From DASRAJ01 sp035638255 (GTDB lineage Bacteria > Bacteroidota > Bacteroidia > Chitinophagales > UBA10324): DNA of 64,000 nt. Below, in pieces: positions 44,397 through 53,922 of this stretch (position 1 is the first letter of the stretch; the number at the start of each line of letters is the position of its first letter). Position numbers and translations under genes: made by a program. Location: positions 11,764-75,763 of the forward strand of contig DASRAJ010000122.1 of the NCBI GenBank assembly GCA_035638255.1. The letters are read 5' to 3'. The notes under the pieces are model-generated. The model did not search any database, was not told the DNA's origin, and saw only the letters and a list, made by a program, of their open reading frames with translations.

Positions 44397-45137
44397 TTAT
44401 CGCTGTCTCGAAAAGATTCTGCTTAAGATGCAATTAGGTATGATCACCGTGGGATCAGCATTTATAGTTTCGAGATTGTGAAGCGCACACATTGATTCAG
44501 GAATTCTCAGCAGGGCGCCGGCATTCACCACATCCAATTCGACTAACGCATTAAGCTTGCCCATCTCGTTCGGCAGCGTGAGTAAATCATTTTCTCCCAA
44601 ATGAAGAATGTGAAGTTGCCGGAGGTCCCCGATGGATGGGGGAATAGATTTCAAATTATTCCCGGCGAGAAAAAGATATTCCAGGTTTTGCAACTGCCCG
44701 ACAGAAGATGGAATGGAATCGAGATAGTTATTCGAGGCATTCAATTGTTGCAAAGCGGGAAGGTTACCAATTGAGTTTGGAAGAAATGAGATTTGATTGT
44801 TTTGCAGATACAAAATGCGAAGCTTCGAAAGCTTGCCAATCGAGGGCGGAATCTTTTGAAGACGGCAACTTGTAACTGAAAGTTTTTCAAGATTGGGAAA
44901 CGCTCCGATTGCATCGGGCAGTGAATCAAGATTATCACGGAAGAGAATAAGCTCCCGCAGATTTTTCAGCCGTGCGATTTCAGGAGGAAGTGAATGGAGA
45001 TTCTGGTAAGATATTTTTAACCGCTCAACAGCTTCTGGATTTTCGAGAGCTGAATCGAGAGAGGTGTAAGTTCTTAAAGTGGAGCAGGAAGAAAAAATTA
45101 TTGCAATCGCAATAGTGGAAATAATTTTCTTCAGCAT
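44397..45137 (-). CDS. Leucine-rich-repeat lipoprotein
   Basis: Protein of 246 residues with a lipoprotein signal (IAIAIIFSSC, Cys18) and about seven leucine-rich repeats of 23 residues (about 55-225, pattern LxxLPxxIGxLxxLxxLxLxxN). It is exported to the periplasm or outer membrane and probably mediates protein binding; the partner is unknown. A Pro-rich 'plant-like' LRR consensus (IPPSIGKLSKLRILYLQNN) is seen. Confidence 0.85.
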   Translation of the reverse strand: MLKKIISTIAIAIIFSSCSTLRTYTSLDSALENPEAVERLKISYQNLHSLPPEIARLKNLRELILFRDNLDSLPDAIGAFPNLEKLSVTSCRLQKIPPSIGKLSKLRILYLQNNQISFLPNSIGNLPALQQLNASNNYLDSIPSSVGQLQNLEYLFLAGNNLKSIPPSIGDLRQLHILHLGENDLLTLPNEMGKLNALVELDVVNAGALLRIPESMCALHNLETINADPTVIIPNCILSRIFSRQR

Positions 45138-45180
45138 GAAGTCAAAGGTAGTCGGAGAGCTTTAAATAGCCACATCGCTT

Positions 45181-47757
45181 TTAACGAATTAAAACAACAT
45201 AGCCTGATAATTTTTGATCGAGGGAAAGATCATGTTCCGAGCCTGCATATTGCAATTGCCAAACGTAAGTACCCGTTTCTTCAGTCTTCCCGCCGTTTCT
45301 TCCATCCCATCCACCATTTGGATCTTCAGTGACAAAAAGTAATTGCCCCCAACGATTGAAGACTTTGAAAAGATAGTTTGTGAAATAACAGCCGATCTCC
45401 GCCTTAAAAATATCGTTGATGCCATCATTGTTGGGAGTGAAAGCGTCAGGCACGTGTACACATGTGGAACAGTCATCGAACTTCACGGTAATGGAGTCAT
45501 CCGCAGAAAAGCAGTCGTTATAAACTTTCACCCAGTAAATTCCCGTTTCCCCGATTTCGTAGTTATAGTACTTCGATCCATCCTGCCATTCATATAAAAC
45601 TCCCGGCTGAAAAATGCTTTTGTCGAGTACATCCCCGGCACACATCGTAGTATCATTTCCCAAACTCACTGTGGGCTGATGAAGCACTTGTACGCGATAT
45701 TCCACCGGGCCGGCGGTGCAGCCATTGGCATCTAGTGCAAACACCGTAATCGTAGAATCGAAATCAGTTTTAAACAGCAGAGGGTTGGAATTGTCGCCGG
45801 TATTCCAGGTGACAGCATAGGGAGGTGTGCCGCCACTGATGGGAACATTTAGTGTCGCTTCTGTTCCGTAGCAAATCGTAGTATCTCCGGGATACGTGAT
45901 GACTAAAGGCTCGGGCTGTGTGAGTTGCAGAATAGTATCGTGCAAACAACTATGCGCATCCTTAACTTCGACCGTATAAGTATTTGCATTCAGGTGAGAC
46001 GCGACGGTACTGTTGCCTCCATAAGGTTGCCACGAGTAAAGATAATTCGGTGTGCCACCGCGCGCTTCGATTTTGACGTATCCATCAAAATAATCGTAAC
46101 AACTTGGGTTGCTGATCGAATCAAGTAAGAAATAAAGTTGTGTTGGCTCATTGATCTGGAGCGTGAGTGTGTCTGAGCAGTTTGCGGAATCGCTGATGAT
46201 CACCGTGTATGCACCTGCGCAAAGGCCACCGATTCCGGGCGAGGTTTGGCCATTCGACCAGGAGTAGCTGAAAGGAAGCGCGCCTCCGCTGCCACTCACG
46301 ATGATAGCTCCATCACAGCTATTAAAACACTTTGCATCAGTCATTTGATCTACTACTCCCTGTATCGTTCCGCTTGCGATGTAAGAAGTTTGTGCAGTAT
46401 CAGTGCAGCCGTTAGGTGTAGTAATCGTAAGCGTAATAGTGTACGCTCCGGGTGTGGTGTACGTATGCGTTGGGTTTTGCAGCGATGAAGTGGCACCGTC
46501 GCCAAATTCCCATAAGTAAGTAGAAATATTTCCGGAAGAAGAATCGGTGAATATCGTCGCAGTGCCATCACAAATGGATACCGGTGAAACATTAAATGCT
46601 GCTTCATATAATGGCTCTGTTACCGTATAGGTATGCTGCTGATTGCAGCCAATGGAATTAACGAAGAACAGATTATATGTTCCCGGAGGCAGATTCGAAA
46701 GTGTATCACCAGTGTTTACATTGTCTATTTGCAATGTGTCCCCGTTGGAGTCGGTCCAAACAAAAGAATAAGGCCCGCTATTATCCGTGGGCATCACGGA
46801 TACAGCTCCGTCATTACTACCCGTGCACGACAGATCCACAGTGTCGTAAATTGCAGGCAGGCTCCCGACCACTACCGTGATAGTGTCCGCAGAGAATCCG
46901 CACGAGGCAGTAGTCACCACGTAGCTTGTGGTGGTGAGTGGATATACGTTAAGGCTGTAGCCGGTACCTACATAATTTCCGTTGATGGTATTCCATACGG
47001 GGGTGCCTGCAACAAAGGGAACAGGCGCATAAGCGATAGGGGCGACTGTGTAGCTGCTGCCGCTTGGGGTAAAGCGATAGGCATCGTTGAATGCAGTCCA
47101 TTGCGCGGGGTAATTTCTTCCGGGCACAATCACTGCAACAGCGCCGGTATTGTCCTGCAGGCCTTCAATGGCGGCCCCGACATTCCATGTACTGCAAAGT
47201 CTTTTTTCCGTCAGATGAATTTCAATTTCATTGGTTCCTTCATACAAAATAATTTGCCCTGTGAAAAGAGTATCGTTGCACGAATACATGGGAACGCTGC
47301 AAAAGTTAAAAATGAAAAAGCGGTTGGGTGCAGTACCGAATGTTCCGAAACCCATAGTGCCATAAGGGGGAACAGCCGGATCTACATCATGCCAGGGTCC
47401 ATAGATTGAGTTCAACGGATTTAACGGAGAAGGTGCAGCATTACTTATGGTCCATGGAGACCACTGAAGCGCGTTAGCCAGGTCGAAAGTGATGTAGGCA
47501 TTGGTGGAAAGAACACATTGGGAGTACGTGTTACCGAAATAGGTAAATGAAAAACCAAGATTAATTACCTGGCTGTAAATATCATCAGCAATGTTGAGCA
47601 ATGTTCCCTGCGTGCCTGAATCAATTACCACTTCCAAAGGCACAGCTGTTCCGGGTAAACACACAAAAGTATCACAGCATGCATGAATGACTTGTTGTCC
47701 AAATAAAATTTTGGAAGTAACTGATAAAATAAAAATGAGGGTAAAAATTTTTTTCAT
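45181..47757 (-). CDS. Large surface protein with PKD/SprB repeats and T9SS type B sorting domain
   Basis: Protein of 858 residues. After a signal peptide (1-20) comes a ~220-residue N-terminal beta-rich domain (CCDTFVCLPGTAVPLEVV ...), then SprB-type repeats (SCTGSNDGAVSVMPTDN; CFNSCDGAIIVSGSGG), a PKD domain (YLWEFGDGATSSLQNPTHTY) and further repeats. The C-terminus is the gliding-motility-associated/type B T9SS domain: FTPNNDGINDIFKAE ... FNRWGQLLF ... GGWDGRNGG ... GTYVWQLQY. It is therefore a T9SS-exported surface protein, perhaps an adhesin; no enzyme motif is visible. Confidence 0.88.
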   Translation of the reverse strand: MKKIFTLIFILSVTSKILFGQQVIHACCDTFVCLPGTAVPLEVVIDSGTQGTLLNIADDIYSQVINLGFSFTYFGNTYSQCVLSTNAYITFDLANALQWSPWTISNAAPSPLNPLNSIYGPWHDVDPAVPPYGTMGFGTFGTAPNRFFIFNFCSVPMYSCNDTLFTGQIILYEGTNEIEIHLTEKRLCSTWNVGAAIEGLQDNTGAVAVIVPGRNYPAQWTAFNDAYRFTPSGSSYTVAPIAYAPVPFVAGTPVWNTINGNYVGTGYSLNVYPLTTTSYVVTTASCGFSADTITVVVGSLPAIYDTVDLSCTGSNDGAVSVMPTDNSGPYSFVWTDSNGDTLQIDNVNTGDTLSNLPPGTYNLFFVNSIGCNQQHTYTVTEPLYEAAFNVSPVSICDGTATIFTDSSSGNISTYLWEFGDGATSSLQNPTHTYTTPGAYTITLTITTPNGCTDTAQTSYIASGTIQGVVDQMTDAKCFNSCDGAIIVSGSGGALPFSYSWSNGQTSPGIGGLCAGAYTVIISDSANCSDTLTLQINEPTQLYFLLDSISNPSCYDYFDGYVKIEARGGTPNYLYSWQPYGGNSTVASHLNANTYTVEVKDAHSCLHDTILQLTQPEPLVITYPGDTTICYGTEATLNVPISGGTPPYAVTWNTGDNSNPLLFKTDFDSTITVFALDANGCTAGPVEYRVQVLHQPTVSLGNDTTMCAGDVLDKSIFQPGVLYEWQDGSKYYNYEIGETGIYWVKVYNDCFSADDSITVKFDDCSTCVHVPDAFTPNNDGINDIFKAEIGCYFTNYLFKVFNRWGQLLFVTEDPNGGWDGRNGGKTEETGTYVWQLQYAGSEHDLSLDQKLSGYVVLIR

Positions 47758-48166
47758 AGCAGTAAAAATGATGGAATCAACATCAAATTATTTACAGGGT
47801 GAAAGATACATTTTAAAACGATGCGGTATAAAAATTTTTAAAGCAACAAATGTTTTGTTGCCAACATCTCGTCATTAATAAAAAAAGTATGAAAAAAGGC
47901 TCTGTTGTGAAAAATGATATCGTGGCGAAGTAGGAGAGAGGGTGAAAGAAAAAACTTGAATCGTTCGGTCAGTCTGCTTTGCGGCGATTTACTCTCTCAA
48001 AGGTAATTTTATTATTATGACTTGCTTTCAGATCTGCTGAGGTTGGATCTTGTAAGGAAACCGACAACATCTGCTGTCATGAAACTCTCTATAGAAGAGC
48101 GCCGAATTTTTATCTCATCTTCAAGCAAGCAATCAACAACTTAGTCAAGTAGTCGAAACAAGAAAA
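47758..48166. other. Gene-free spacer
   Basis: About 400 nt upstream of the 45181 gene, AT-rich, with no credible ORF or RNA gene. The promoter of that surface protein should lie at its lower end. Confidence 0.45.
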
Positions 48167-48196
48167 AAGCAGCTCCCCCTTTCGAGGGAACTGCTT
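48167..48196 (-). terminator. Hairpin terminator of the giant surface-protein gene
   Basis: On the minus strand, AAGCAGTTCCCTC pairs with GGGGGAGCTGCTT across a GAAA tetraloop, followed by TTTTCTTG, 29 nt beyond the stop codon. This has the shape of an intrinsic terminator. Confidence 0.8.
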
Positions 48197-48224
48197 GACA
48201 ATATTGTGAATTGCACTACAACAA

Positions 48225-51200
48225 TTACTCTTTATTAATAATCAGCGCACAGATAATTATTTGATCGTTCCAGATGATCTGAACCTGGTACATACCATCC
48301 GCTATTCCGGCATTCGTTTCGAAGATTTCACGAAGTATACCGTCTGCAAAGTTGCCGGTTCTTATTGCTACTACCTGGCCCACTGTATTTATTATATGAA
48401 TTTTAAAGGGAGCATCAGTTGCATCATCCAGATTCAACTGAACAATAAACTCACTGCTTGCCGGGTTAGGATAAAGTTTTATTGACTGCTCCAGTGAAAG
48501 AGCCGCCTTGCCTGAAGGTTGAGTAATGGCGATAGCTCTCGATGCAGTGCATCCATGCTTGTCCGTAACTGTGACGGTATAAGTTCCGGCATAAAGATGT
48601 ACGCGGTCTCGTTTTGAAACACCATCATTCCACAAGTAGGTTTTAAGCCCCGAGCCGCCAGTAGCAGTTATGTCTATAGAGCCATTGTGACCACCCAAAG
48701 TGGAAACGTTAATATGCGTTTCGTTTATGTTAATTGGTCCCGGTTGACTAATTGGTCGGATGAACGTAGCAGAACATCCACTTCCATCGGTTGCTGTAAC
48801 CGTATAAATTCCGGCAGTCAATCCACTACGATTTTGAGTGGTTGTTCCATCATTCCAAAGATAGGTAACGGTACCTTGTGCTCCCACGACTGTAATATGA
48901 ATGCTTCCATTTGCATCACCTAAGCAGGCGGGCTTCGTGCAGGTCGCGCTCATGCTGATGATGCATTCCGGTTGTGTGATTGTGAAGCTTTGTGCTGCCT
49001 GGCAACCCTGGAGGTCCGTTACCGCTACCGTGTAGATACCTGCGATAAGGTTGCTTCGATCTTCACTGGTTATTCCATCATTCCACAAATAGTTGTACGG
49101 ACTTGTGTCGCCGATCACTGTTAAATTAATGTATCCATTATTTCCTCCGGTCGTTGTTATGTTACCCATTACTCCACTTATTCCAAGTGTATCCGGTTGA
49201 GTTATTTGAAATGTATTTGAGGCTGAGCAATTATTTCCATCAGTAACTGTTACGGTATAGGATCCGGGAACTAAGTTAGAAATAGTTTGACTTGTTGCAC
49301 CCGTATTCCAGCTATAACTATAATTTGGTGTTCCATCAGGATGTGCCGTGAGTGATCCATTGCCAAATCCATAACATGTTACATTCGTAATAGTACCCGG
49401 TGTAGTTAATGTTTTTATAACTACTGATTGATCAGCTGCGCCTGCTATTATGCAGGCATCACCACCAATGATTCTTCGGAAATAAGTTTTCTGATATACG
49501 CTGCCAATCAATGAATTGCTTAGATTTTGATTGGTGCCTCCTGTGACATTTTCCCAATTGATGCTATCACTACTTCTTTGCCATTGATAAGTGGTAGCAG
49601 AAGAAAGGGTTACCGGATATGCAGAAATAGTTCCGTTACGAATAACATTCGGTAATATGTATGAAGGTTCAGAACCAGTAAAACCTGCAGGAATAGCCCC
49701 GGCACAAACTGACTGGCTGCCGAAAATAGTATTGTTGGAAAGATCAGGAGGATTTGCCCAAACTACAAGCCCGGGTTCATAGATTGAAGTTGAACTTAAT
49801 TTAGAGGTCGTAGCGGCCCCCTCGGTCAAAGGAAGATTGTTTGATCGTCCGGTAACAATTGTATAGATGCGGCAGTTGGAAAATTTGATACCGCGCTCTC
49901 CCACCGGATCATAATCGTCTGCAGCTCCGCCATAATAAGTGCTGAAAAGCAAGCTTGAAAGTGAAGAGGATAATTTTAGAAATACCTTGTCATTAGCCGG
50001 ATTTACCCCGTTGTTGCTAACGTTGTTTAATTGTGTTTGTAAAGCGGCTGAAGTAGTCGGGAAATTCGTGCTGTTAGCATATCCAAAAACATATACATCA
50101 TTGTTCAGGTCAATATTCAAGCCCATCATGTTTACTTCATTGCCTGAACCGCCAATATATGTTGAAGCGTTAAAGGTTTGATTGGTATCCATGCTGGCGA
50201 CGAAGAAATCATTCGTTCCGCTGTTATAAGTGTTATCATAAACTACGGAGCCCGATACATTGCTTGTGTTTAATCCGCCGGTAATTCCACCGAAATAAAG
50301 TTTGTTCCTTAGAGTATTAAATTCCATGCAGAGAATGTCGGTTGTTTTGCCTGAAGCAGAGTTGAAATATGAAGACCAAACAATGGTCCCGTTGGATTTT
50401 AATTTTTGGATGAACCCATCTGTACTTCCCGTTTTAGAAGATTGTCGGGCATTCACGATAGGGAAAACGCTTGAAGAAGAAGTATAACCTGCTACATATA
50501 AATCACCATTATCAGGGTTGTTCAACATGATGGTCGCCTGATCGGTACCGGAACCTCCGTAATTTTTAATCCATGAAAGGGTACTTAAATCTGAATTGAT
50601 TTTAAAAACAATTACATCAACTCCACCGAAGTTAGTATTTGTAGCACCTATACCTGAATGTACCGTATTTAAATTTGTACTTCTGGTATTCCCACAAATA
50701 AGGATGCTACCGTCAGGTGTAAAGCGAAGATCAAATGACCCATCGTCACCATTACCTCCTATAACTGAACTCTTAATGGAATTTCCATCCCTATTAATTT
50801 TCATTACAAAAATATTATCAGATAACTGGGTACCGTCATCAATGCTCGAACCACTGAAAGCGCTTCCACCTAATAAGGGGAAGTTTGCACTTGAAGTATA
50901 ACCCGTAATGTAAAGATTGCCATCTGGTCCCTGCTCCATAGCATAAGGGTTGTCATCGCCGCCACCGCCTATATAGGTTTGCCAAACACGGCTTCCCGAA
51001 CCACCTGTAGAATCCGGCTCAGTGTACTTGCCTATAATCGTTTCTAAATTTCCATTAGCCGATTCGTCAAAGGCTCCCGGGGTTATCAGGTTCGTAGTTC
51101 CAGCAACCCGGGCTACAACATAAATGGCACCATCAGACGGATCCACCCAAATACAATGTCCATGGTTATCTCCTGTGGAGTTGTTGTTTATCAATGTCGC

Positions 51201-52094
51201 CCAACGCAATGCGATGGGATCAATAATGAGTGTTTGAAGCGCATCATAATTTCCAATACTGAATTTCACGACATTATTTCCGGTAATTACATAATGTGCT
51301 TCTACTAATATTTTTTTACCATTAATTTTTTGATAAGCAACGGGTGCCGGAAGCATCATTTCACCAATGCTTGTTTTTAAAACAAGAGATCCATTTTGTT
51401 TTAAATAGAGATTTGAAATCCCGTCCATTTGAATAGCAATATTATTCTTGCTGAAACCCGGTTTGCAGATCATGTCGTACTCAAGGGTTCCATCTTCTGA
51501 AGGATAGTAGCGTACATCTACATTATCGTAAACATTCTTATACCAAACTTCCTGGAAGTTACTTACACGGGTTTTATATTTTGAAGGAGCGCCAATAAAA
51601 TAATTGAATACATCCGGGTGTCTGGTTTTACTTTCAATACTCATCAATGGTGAACTATTTAGGAAGTTCATCATCCAGGCATGTCCTTTCACCTTAACTT
51701 TATGGTCATTGAATGGGGTGTGATTCTTCTTAGCCTCTTCTTCTTTCATTCCGTAATTATATTGAACGGAAATATCGGTTGGATCAAAAGTTCCTACAAG
51801 CATTCCTTTTTTAGTAGCAACTGCTTGGCCCAATGGGAAGTCTGCCTTGAAAACTATATTTGCGGGCCACTGACCCTCGTTTTTAGTAAAGTAAATCTGC
51901 TTGTCATAATAATGCAACAGGTTTTTAATGTCAGGGCTTATAACGGACGATTTTTTATCGTCCAACATAGGATTCTCTTTAAGTTTTGATGCAGGGTCCT
52001 CTCCATTTTGTGAAGAAGCATTGAATGCAAAGTTTAAAGTAATGGCGACTATCAGTATTGAAAACTTCTTAAGATTCGGTATTAAAGTTTTCAT
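48225..52094 (-). CDS. Giant surface protein with SBBP and SprB repeats and T9SS domain
   Basis: Protein of 1289 residues. After the signal peptide (about 1-28), an N-terminal domain like those preceding SBBP repeats (about 60-295, YFTKNEGQWPANIVFK ... LIIDPIALRWATLI) is followed by SBBP-type repeats (about 300-760). An Ig-like/beta region with 'TYQWQRSSDSINWE' comes next, then four SprB repeats (about 890-1190, each with SYSWNTGATSQTISNL or YLWNDGTTTQNRSGL patterns and ending TVTVTD). The T9SS type A tail has LYPNPASSEFIVQL and GMYQVQIIW. SprB repeats are named from the gliding adhesin of Flavobacterium, so an adhesin role is plausible but not shown. Confidence 0.87.
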   Translation of the reverse strand: MKTLIPNLKKFSILIVAITLNFAFNASSQNGEDPASKLKENPMLDDKKSSVISPDIKNLLHYYDKQIYFTKNEGQWPANIVFKADFPLGQAVATKKGMLVGTFDPTDISVQYNYGMKEEEAKKNHTPFNDHKVKVKGHAWMMNFLNSSPLMSIESKTRHPDVFNYFIGAPSKYKTRVSNFQEVWYKNVYDNVDVRYYPSEDGTLEYDMICKPGFSKNNIAIQMDGISNLYLKQNGSLVLKTSIGEMMLPAPVAYQKINGKKILVEAHYVITGNNVVKFSIGNYDALQTLIIDPIALRWATLINNNSTGDNHGHCIWVDPSDGAIYVVARVAGTTNLITPGAFDESANGNLETIIGKYTEPDSTGGSGSRVWQTYIGGGGDDNPYAMEQGPDGNLYITGYTSSANFPLLGGSAFSGSSIDDGTQLSDNIFVMKINRDGNSIKSSVIGGNGDDGSFDLRFTPDGSILICGNTRSTNLNTVHSGIGATNTNFGGVDVIVFKINSDLSTLSWIKNYGGSGTDQATIMLNNPDNGDLYVAGYTSSSSVFPIVNARQSSKTGSTDGFIQKLKSNGTIVWSSYFNSASGKTTDILCMEFNTLRNKLYFGGITGGLNTSNVSGSVVYDNTYNSGTNDFFVASMDTNQTFNASTYIGGSGNEVNMMGLNIDLNNDVYVFGYANSTNFPTTSAALQTQLNNVSNNGVNPANDKVFLKLSSSLSSLLFSTYYGGAADDYDPVGERGIKFSNCRIYTIVTGRSNNLPLTEGAATTSKLSSTSIYEPGLVVWANPPDLSNNTIFGSQSVCAGAIPAGFTGSEPSYILPNVIRNGTISAYPVTLSSATTYQWQRSSDSINWENVTGGTNQNLSNSLIGSVYQKTYFRRIIGGDACIIAGAADQSVVIKTLTTPGTITNVTCYGFGNGSLTAHPDGTPNYSYSWNTGATSQTISNLVPGSYTVTVTDGNNCSASNTFQITQPDTLGISGVMGNITTTGGNNGYINLTVIGDTSPYNYLWNDGITSEDRSNLIAGIYTVAVTDLQGCQAAQSFTITQPECIISMSATCTKPACLGDANGSIHITVVGAQGTVTYLWNDGTTTQNRSGLTAGIYTVTATDGSGCSATFIRPISQPGPININETHINVSTLGGHNGSIDITATGGSGLKTYLWNDGVSKRDRVHLYAGTYTVTVTDKHGCTASRAIAITQPSGKAALSLEQSIKLYPNPASSEFIVQLNLDDATDAPFKIHIINTVGQVVAIRTGNFADGILREIFETNAGIADGMYQVQIIWNDQIIICALIINKE

Positions 52095-52536
52095 GATTGT
52101 AGTTTTTATCTAAAGAATTTTCCCTTAAGCTCGACGGTAATTAAACTGATCCTTCGTGATTTGGGGAACTCATGCCCCTGCAATATTTTATTTGTACACA
52201 AAGGAACAAGCAATGCTATCGACTAATTGTAGAATTCAAACTACACTAATAGTTGATTATATAGTTAGCTATAATTGTTAATTACAGCTAACTATAATAG
52301 TCAATTATGTTCTTATCTGTAATAGTTGTTCAAAAACAGATTGGAGATCATTGGGGGAAATGAAACTTACGTGCCTTGACGGAGAATTGTCAATCAAAAC
52401 ACCGGGCTTGCAAATCATAAAAAACGCTGTTTAAGAGGAAAAAGGAAGAGATTAAACTCGGAGCATACAATATAACTGAATAATCAGTATACTCACAAGC
52501 ATCTTTGAATGATGCAAAGGAAAAATAAAGCAGGGA
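52095..52536. other. Regulatory-looking spacer above the giant surface gene
   Basis: 442 nt between the response regulator and the giant surface protein, both on the minus strand. It holds an AT-rich inverted repeat at 52248-52308 and no gene. The promoter of the surface protein must lie here, but no clear TAnnTTTG/TTTG pair was assigned. Confidence 0.5.
52248..52308. promoter_or_regulatory. AT-rich imperfect inverted repeat
   Basis: Arms at 52248-52270 and 52286-52308 are complementary apart from a few mismatches; the inner TAGTTAGCT / AGCTAACTA is perfect, around a 15-nt centre. TATAATTG/TAGTTG words recur around it. Candidate operator or RNA hairpin for the downstream surface-protein gene. 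Confidence 0.5.
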
Positions 52537-53178
52537 TTATGTAGAGAAGTGAAACATTTGAGCCATATTTCGGAGGTCCATCAGGTTATTCACTCCAATC
52601 TTGTCGAAGATGCGCGCCTTGTAAGTTGCCACTGTAGAGGATTTAAGATCAAGTTCGCCGGCAATTTCTTTTACACCGATACCACGCAATAAATTATGGG
52701 CAACTGCCACTTCACGAGCTGAAAGGTCATCGAAAGGATTTTGAGTACTATAGCTGATTGCGGGCTCCATCTTCATCAGTTCCTCCATTTCAGCGCTCAT
52801 ATAATTTCTTCCCAGCAAAAAAAGATTGAGTGCTTTTATCACCTCTTTTACATTGCTTTCTTTGGAAAGAAAACCCTTGGCGCCCATCTGCAACAGTCGT
52901 TTTCCGAAAATATCCTCCGGGCTCATGGTGTAAATTAGTATGGGTAAATCCGGAAAATCATTGCGAATAGTTTCAAAGATATTCATCACGTTACAATCCG
53001 GCAACTGCAGGTCAAGAATCAAGTGTGTATAATGCCTGCTTTTCAATTGCTCTATCATCCCCTTTCCGTCTTCGGCTTCATCAATGCTGCATCCTGAAAA
53101 ATTGGAATTAATTACATACTTCATTCCACGCCTTATGAGGGCATGATCATCAACAAGTAAAATTTCCGGCATCCTCAT
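52537..53178 (-). CDS. NarL/LuxR-type response regulator
   Basis: Protein of 213 residues from ATG 53178. The receiver domain (1-~120) has acidic-pocket Asp10-Asp11 (LLVDDH), phospho-acceptor Asp56 (LILDLQLPD), Thr83 and Lys106 (FLSKES). The LuxR-type HTH (about 148-205) reads LSAREVAVAHNLLRGIGVKEIAGEL and SSTVATYKARIFDKIGV. No histidine kinase is adjacent, so it is an orphan in this window. It is directly upstream of the giant surface gene, which it may control, and downstream of the ribosomal operon. ATG 53172 is an alternative start; TTG 53193 is less likely. Confidence 0.88.
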   Translation of the reverse strand: MRMPEILLVDDHALIRRGMKYVINSNFSGCSIDEAEDGKGMIEQLKSRHYTHLILDLQLPDCNVMNIFETIRNDFPDLPILIYTMSPEDIFGKRLLQMGAKGFLSKESNVKEVIKALNLFLLGRNYMSAEMEELMKMEPAISYSTQNPFDDLSAREVAVAHNLLRGIGVKEIAGELDLKSSTVATYKARIFDKIGVNNLMDLRNMAQMFHFST

Positions 53179-53285
53179 TATGGGGAATTGCAACTGACCA
53201 ATAGGAATCAGCCACTAAACATTTAATACGACGATGTTGAGACATTTGATTCAATACACCCGACTTTCTCTTAAGTAAGTCTGTG

Positions 53286-53837
53286 CTACGCATCACCGCT
53301 TTTCCTCTGGCGACGCTTAGGTGCATTAGGAGTTTTTGTGGAAGGCTTTTTTCCGCTTTTAACGTTATCCGTTTTCGTTTCCGGTTTTGCCCCGGTTTGT
53401 TTTTTTCCACCGCGGCGAGTACGCTTCTTAGGTGTTGCCTCTGTTGCTTTTGCAGAAATCTCTCCTCCGCCATTCAATAAACTAAAATCAACCAACTCAA
53501 TCAGCGCCATGTCAGCATTATCACCCGGGCGAGTACCGATTTTGACAACACGGGTATATCCTCCGGGACGATCCGCAATTTTCTCCGCGACTTCACCAAA
53601 CAACATGCTGATGGTTTCTTTATGACGAAGCATGCTGAAAATAATTCGGCGGTTATGTGTGGAATCATTCTTAGCACGGGTGAGAAGCGGTTCAACATAG
53701 CGCCGAAGCTCTTTAGCTTTTGCTGTTGTGGTGGTGATGTGCTTCTTCTCGATCAAAGAAATTGCAAGGTTGCGCAGCAATGCTTTGCGATGCTGTGTCT
53801 CTCTGCCGAGTTGATTAATTTTATTACGGTGTCTCAT
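53286..53837 (-). CDS. rplQ: 50S ribosomal protein L17
   Basis: Protein of 183 residues. The conserved L17 core is residues 1-~120 (MRHRNKINQLGRETQHRKALLRNLA ... FSMLRHKETISMLF ... GGYTRVVKIGTRPGDNADMALIELV). A ~55-residue Lys/Ala/Thr/Arg-rich tail follows, longer than in E. coli (127 aa) and common in Bacteroidota. It is the last gene of the alpha operon, 85 nt after rpoA. Confidence 0.95.
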   Translation of the reverse strand: MRHRNKINQLGRETQHRKALLRNLAISLIEKKHITTTTAKAKELRRYVEPLLTRAKNDSTHNRRIIFSMLRHKETISMLFGEVAEKIADRPGGYTRVVKIGTRPGDNADMALIELVDFSLLNGGGEISAKATEATPKKRTRRGGKKQTGAKPETKTDNVKSGKKPSTKTPNAPKRRQRKSGDA

Positions 53838-53841
53838 GATA

Positions 53842-53915
53842 ATTGGGATATTGGGGCATTAGGATATTAGTTTATTGGGAATCCGAATAACCCAATTTGC
53901 TAATAAACTAATTTC
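53842..53915. repeat. Degenerate repeat in the rpoA-rplQ spacer
   Basis: GGGATATTGGG, GGCATTAGG, ATATTAG, ATTGGG and AATAACCC words at 7-9-nt spacing; less regular than other arrays. It leaves only a few bases before the rplQ start. Confidence 0.65.
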
Positions 53916-53922
53916 CTGTTTT

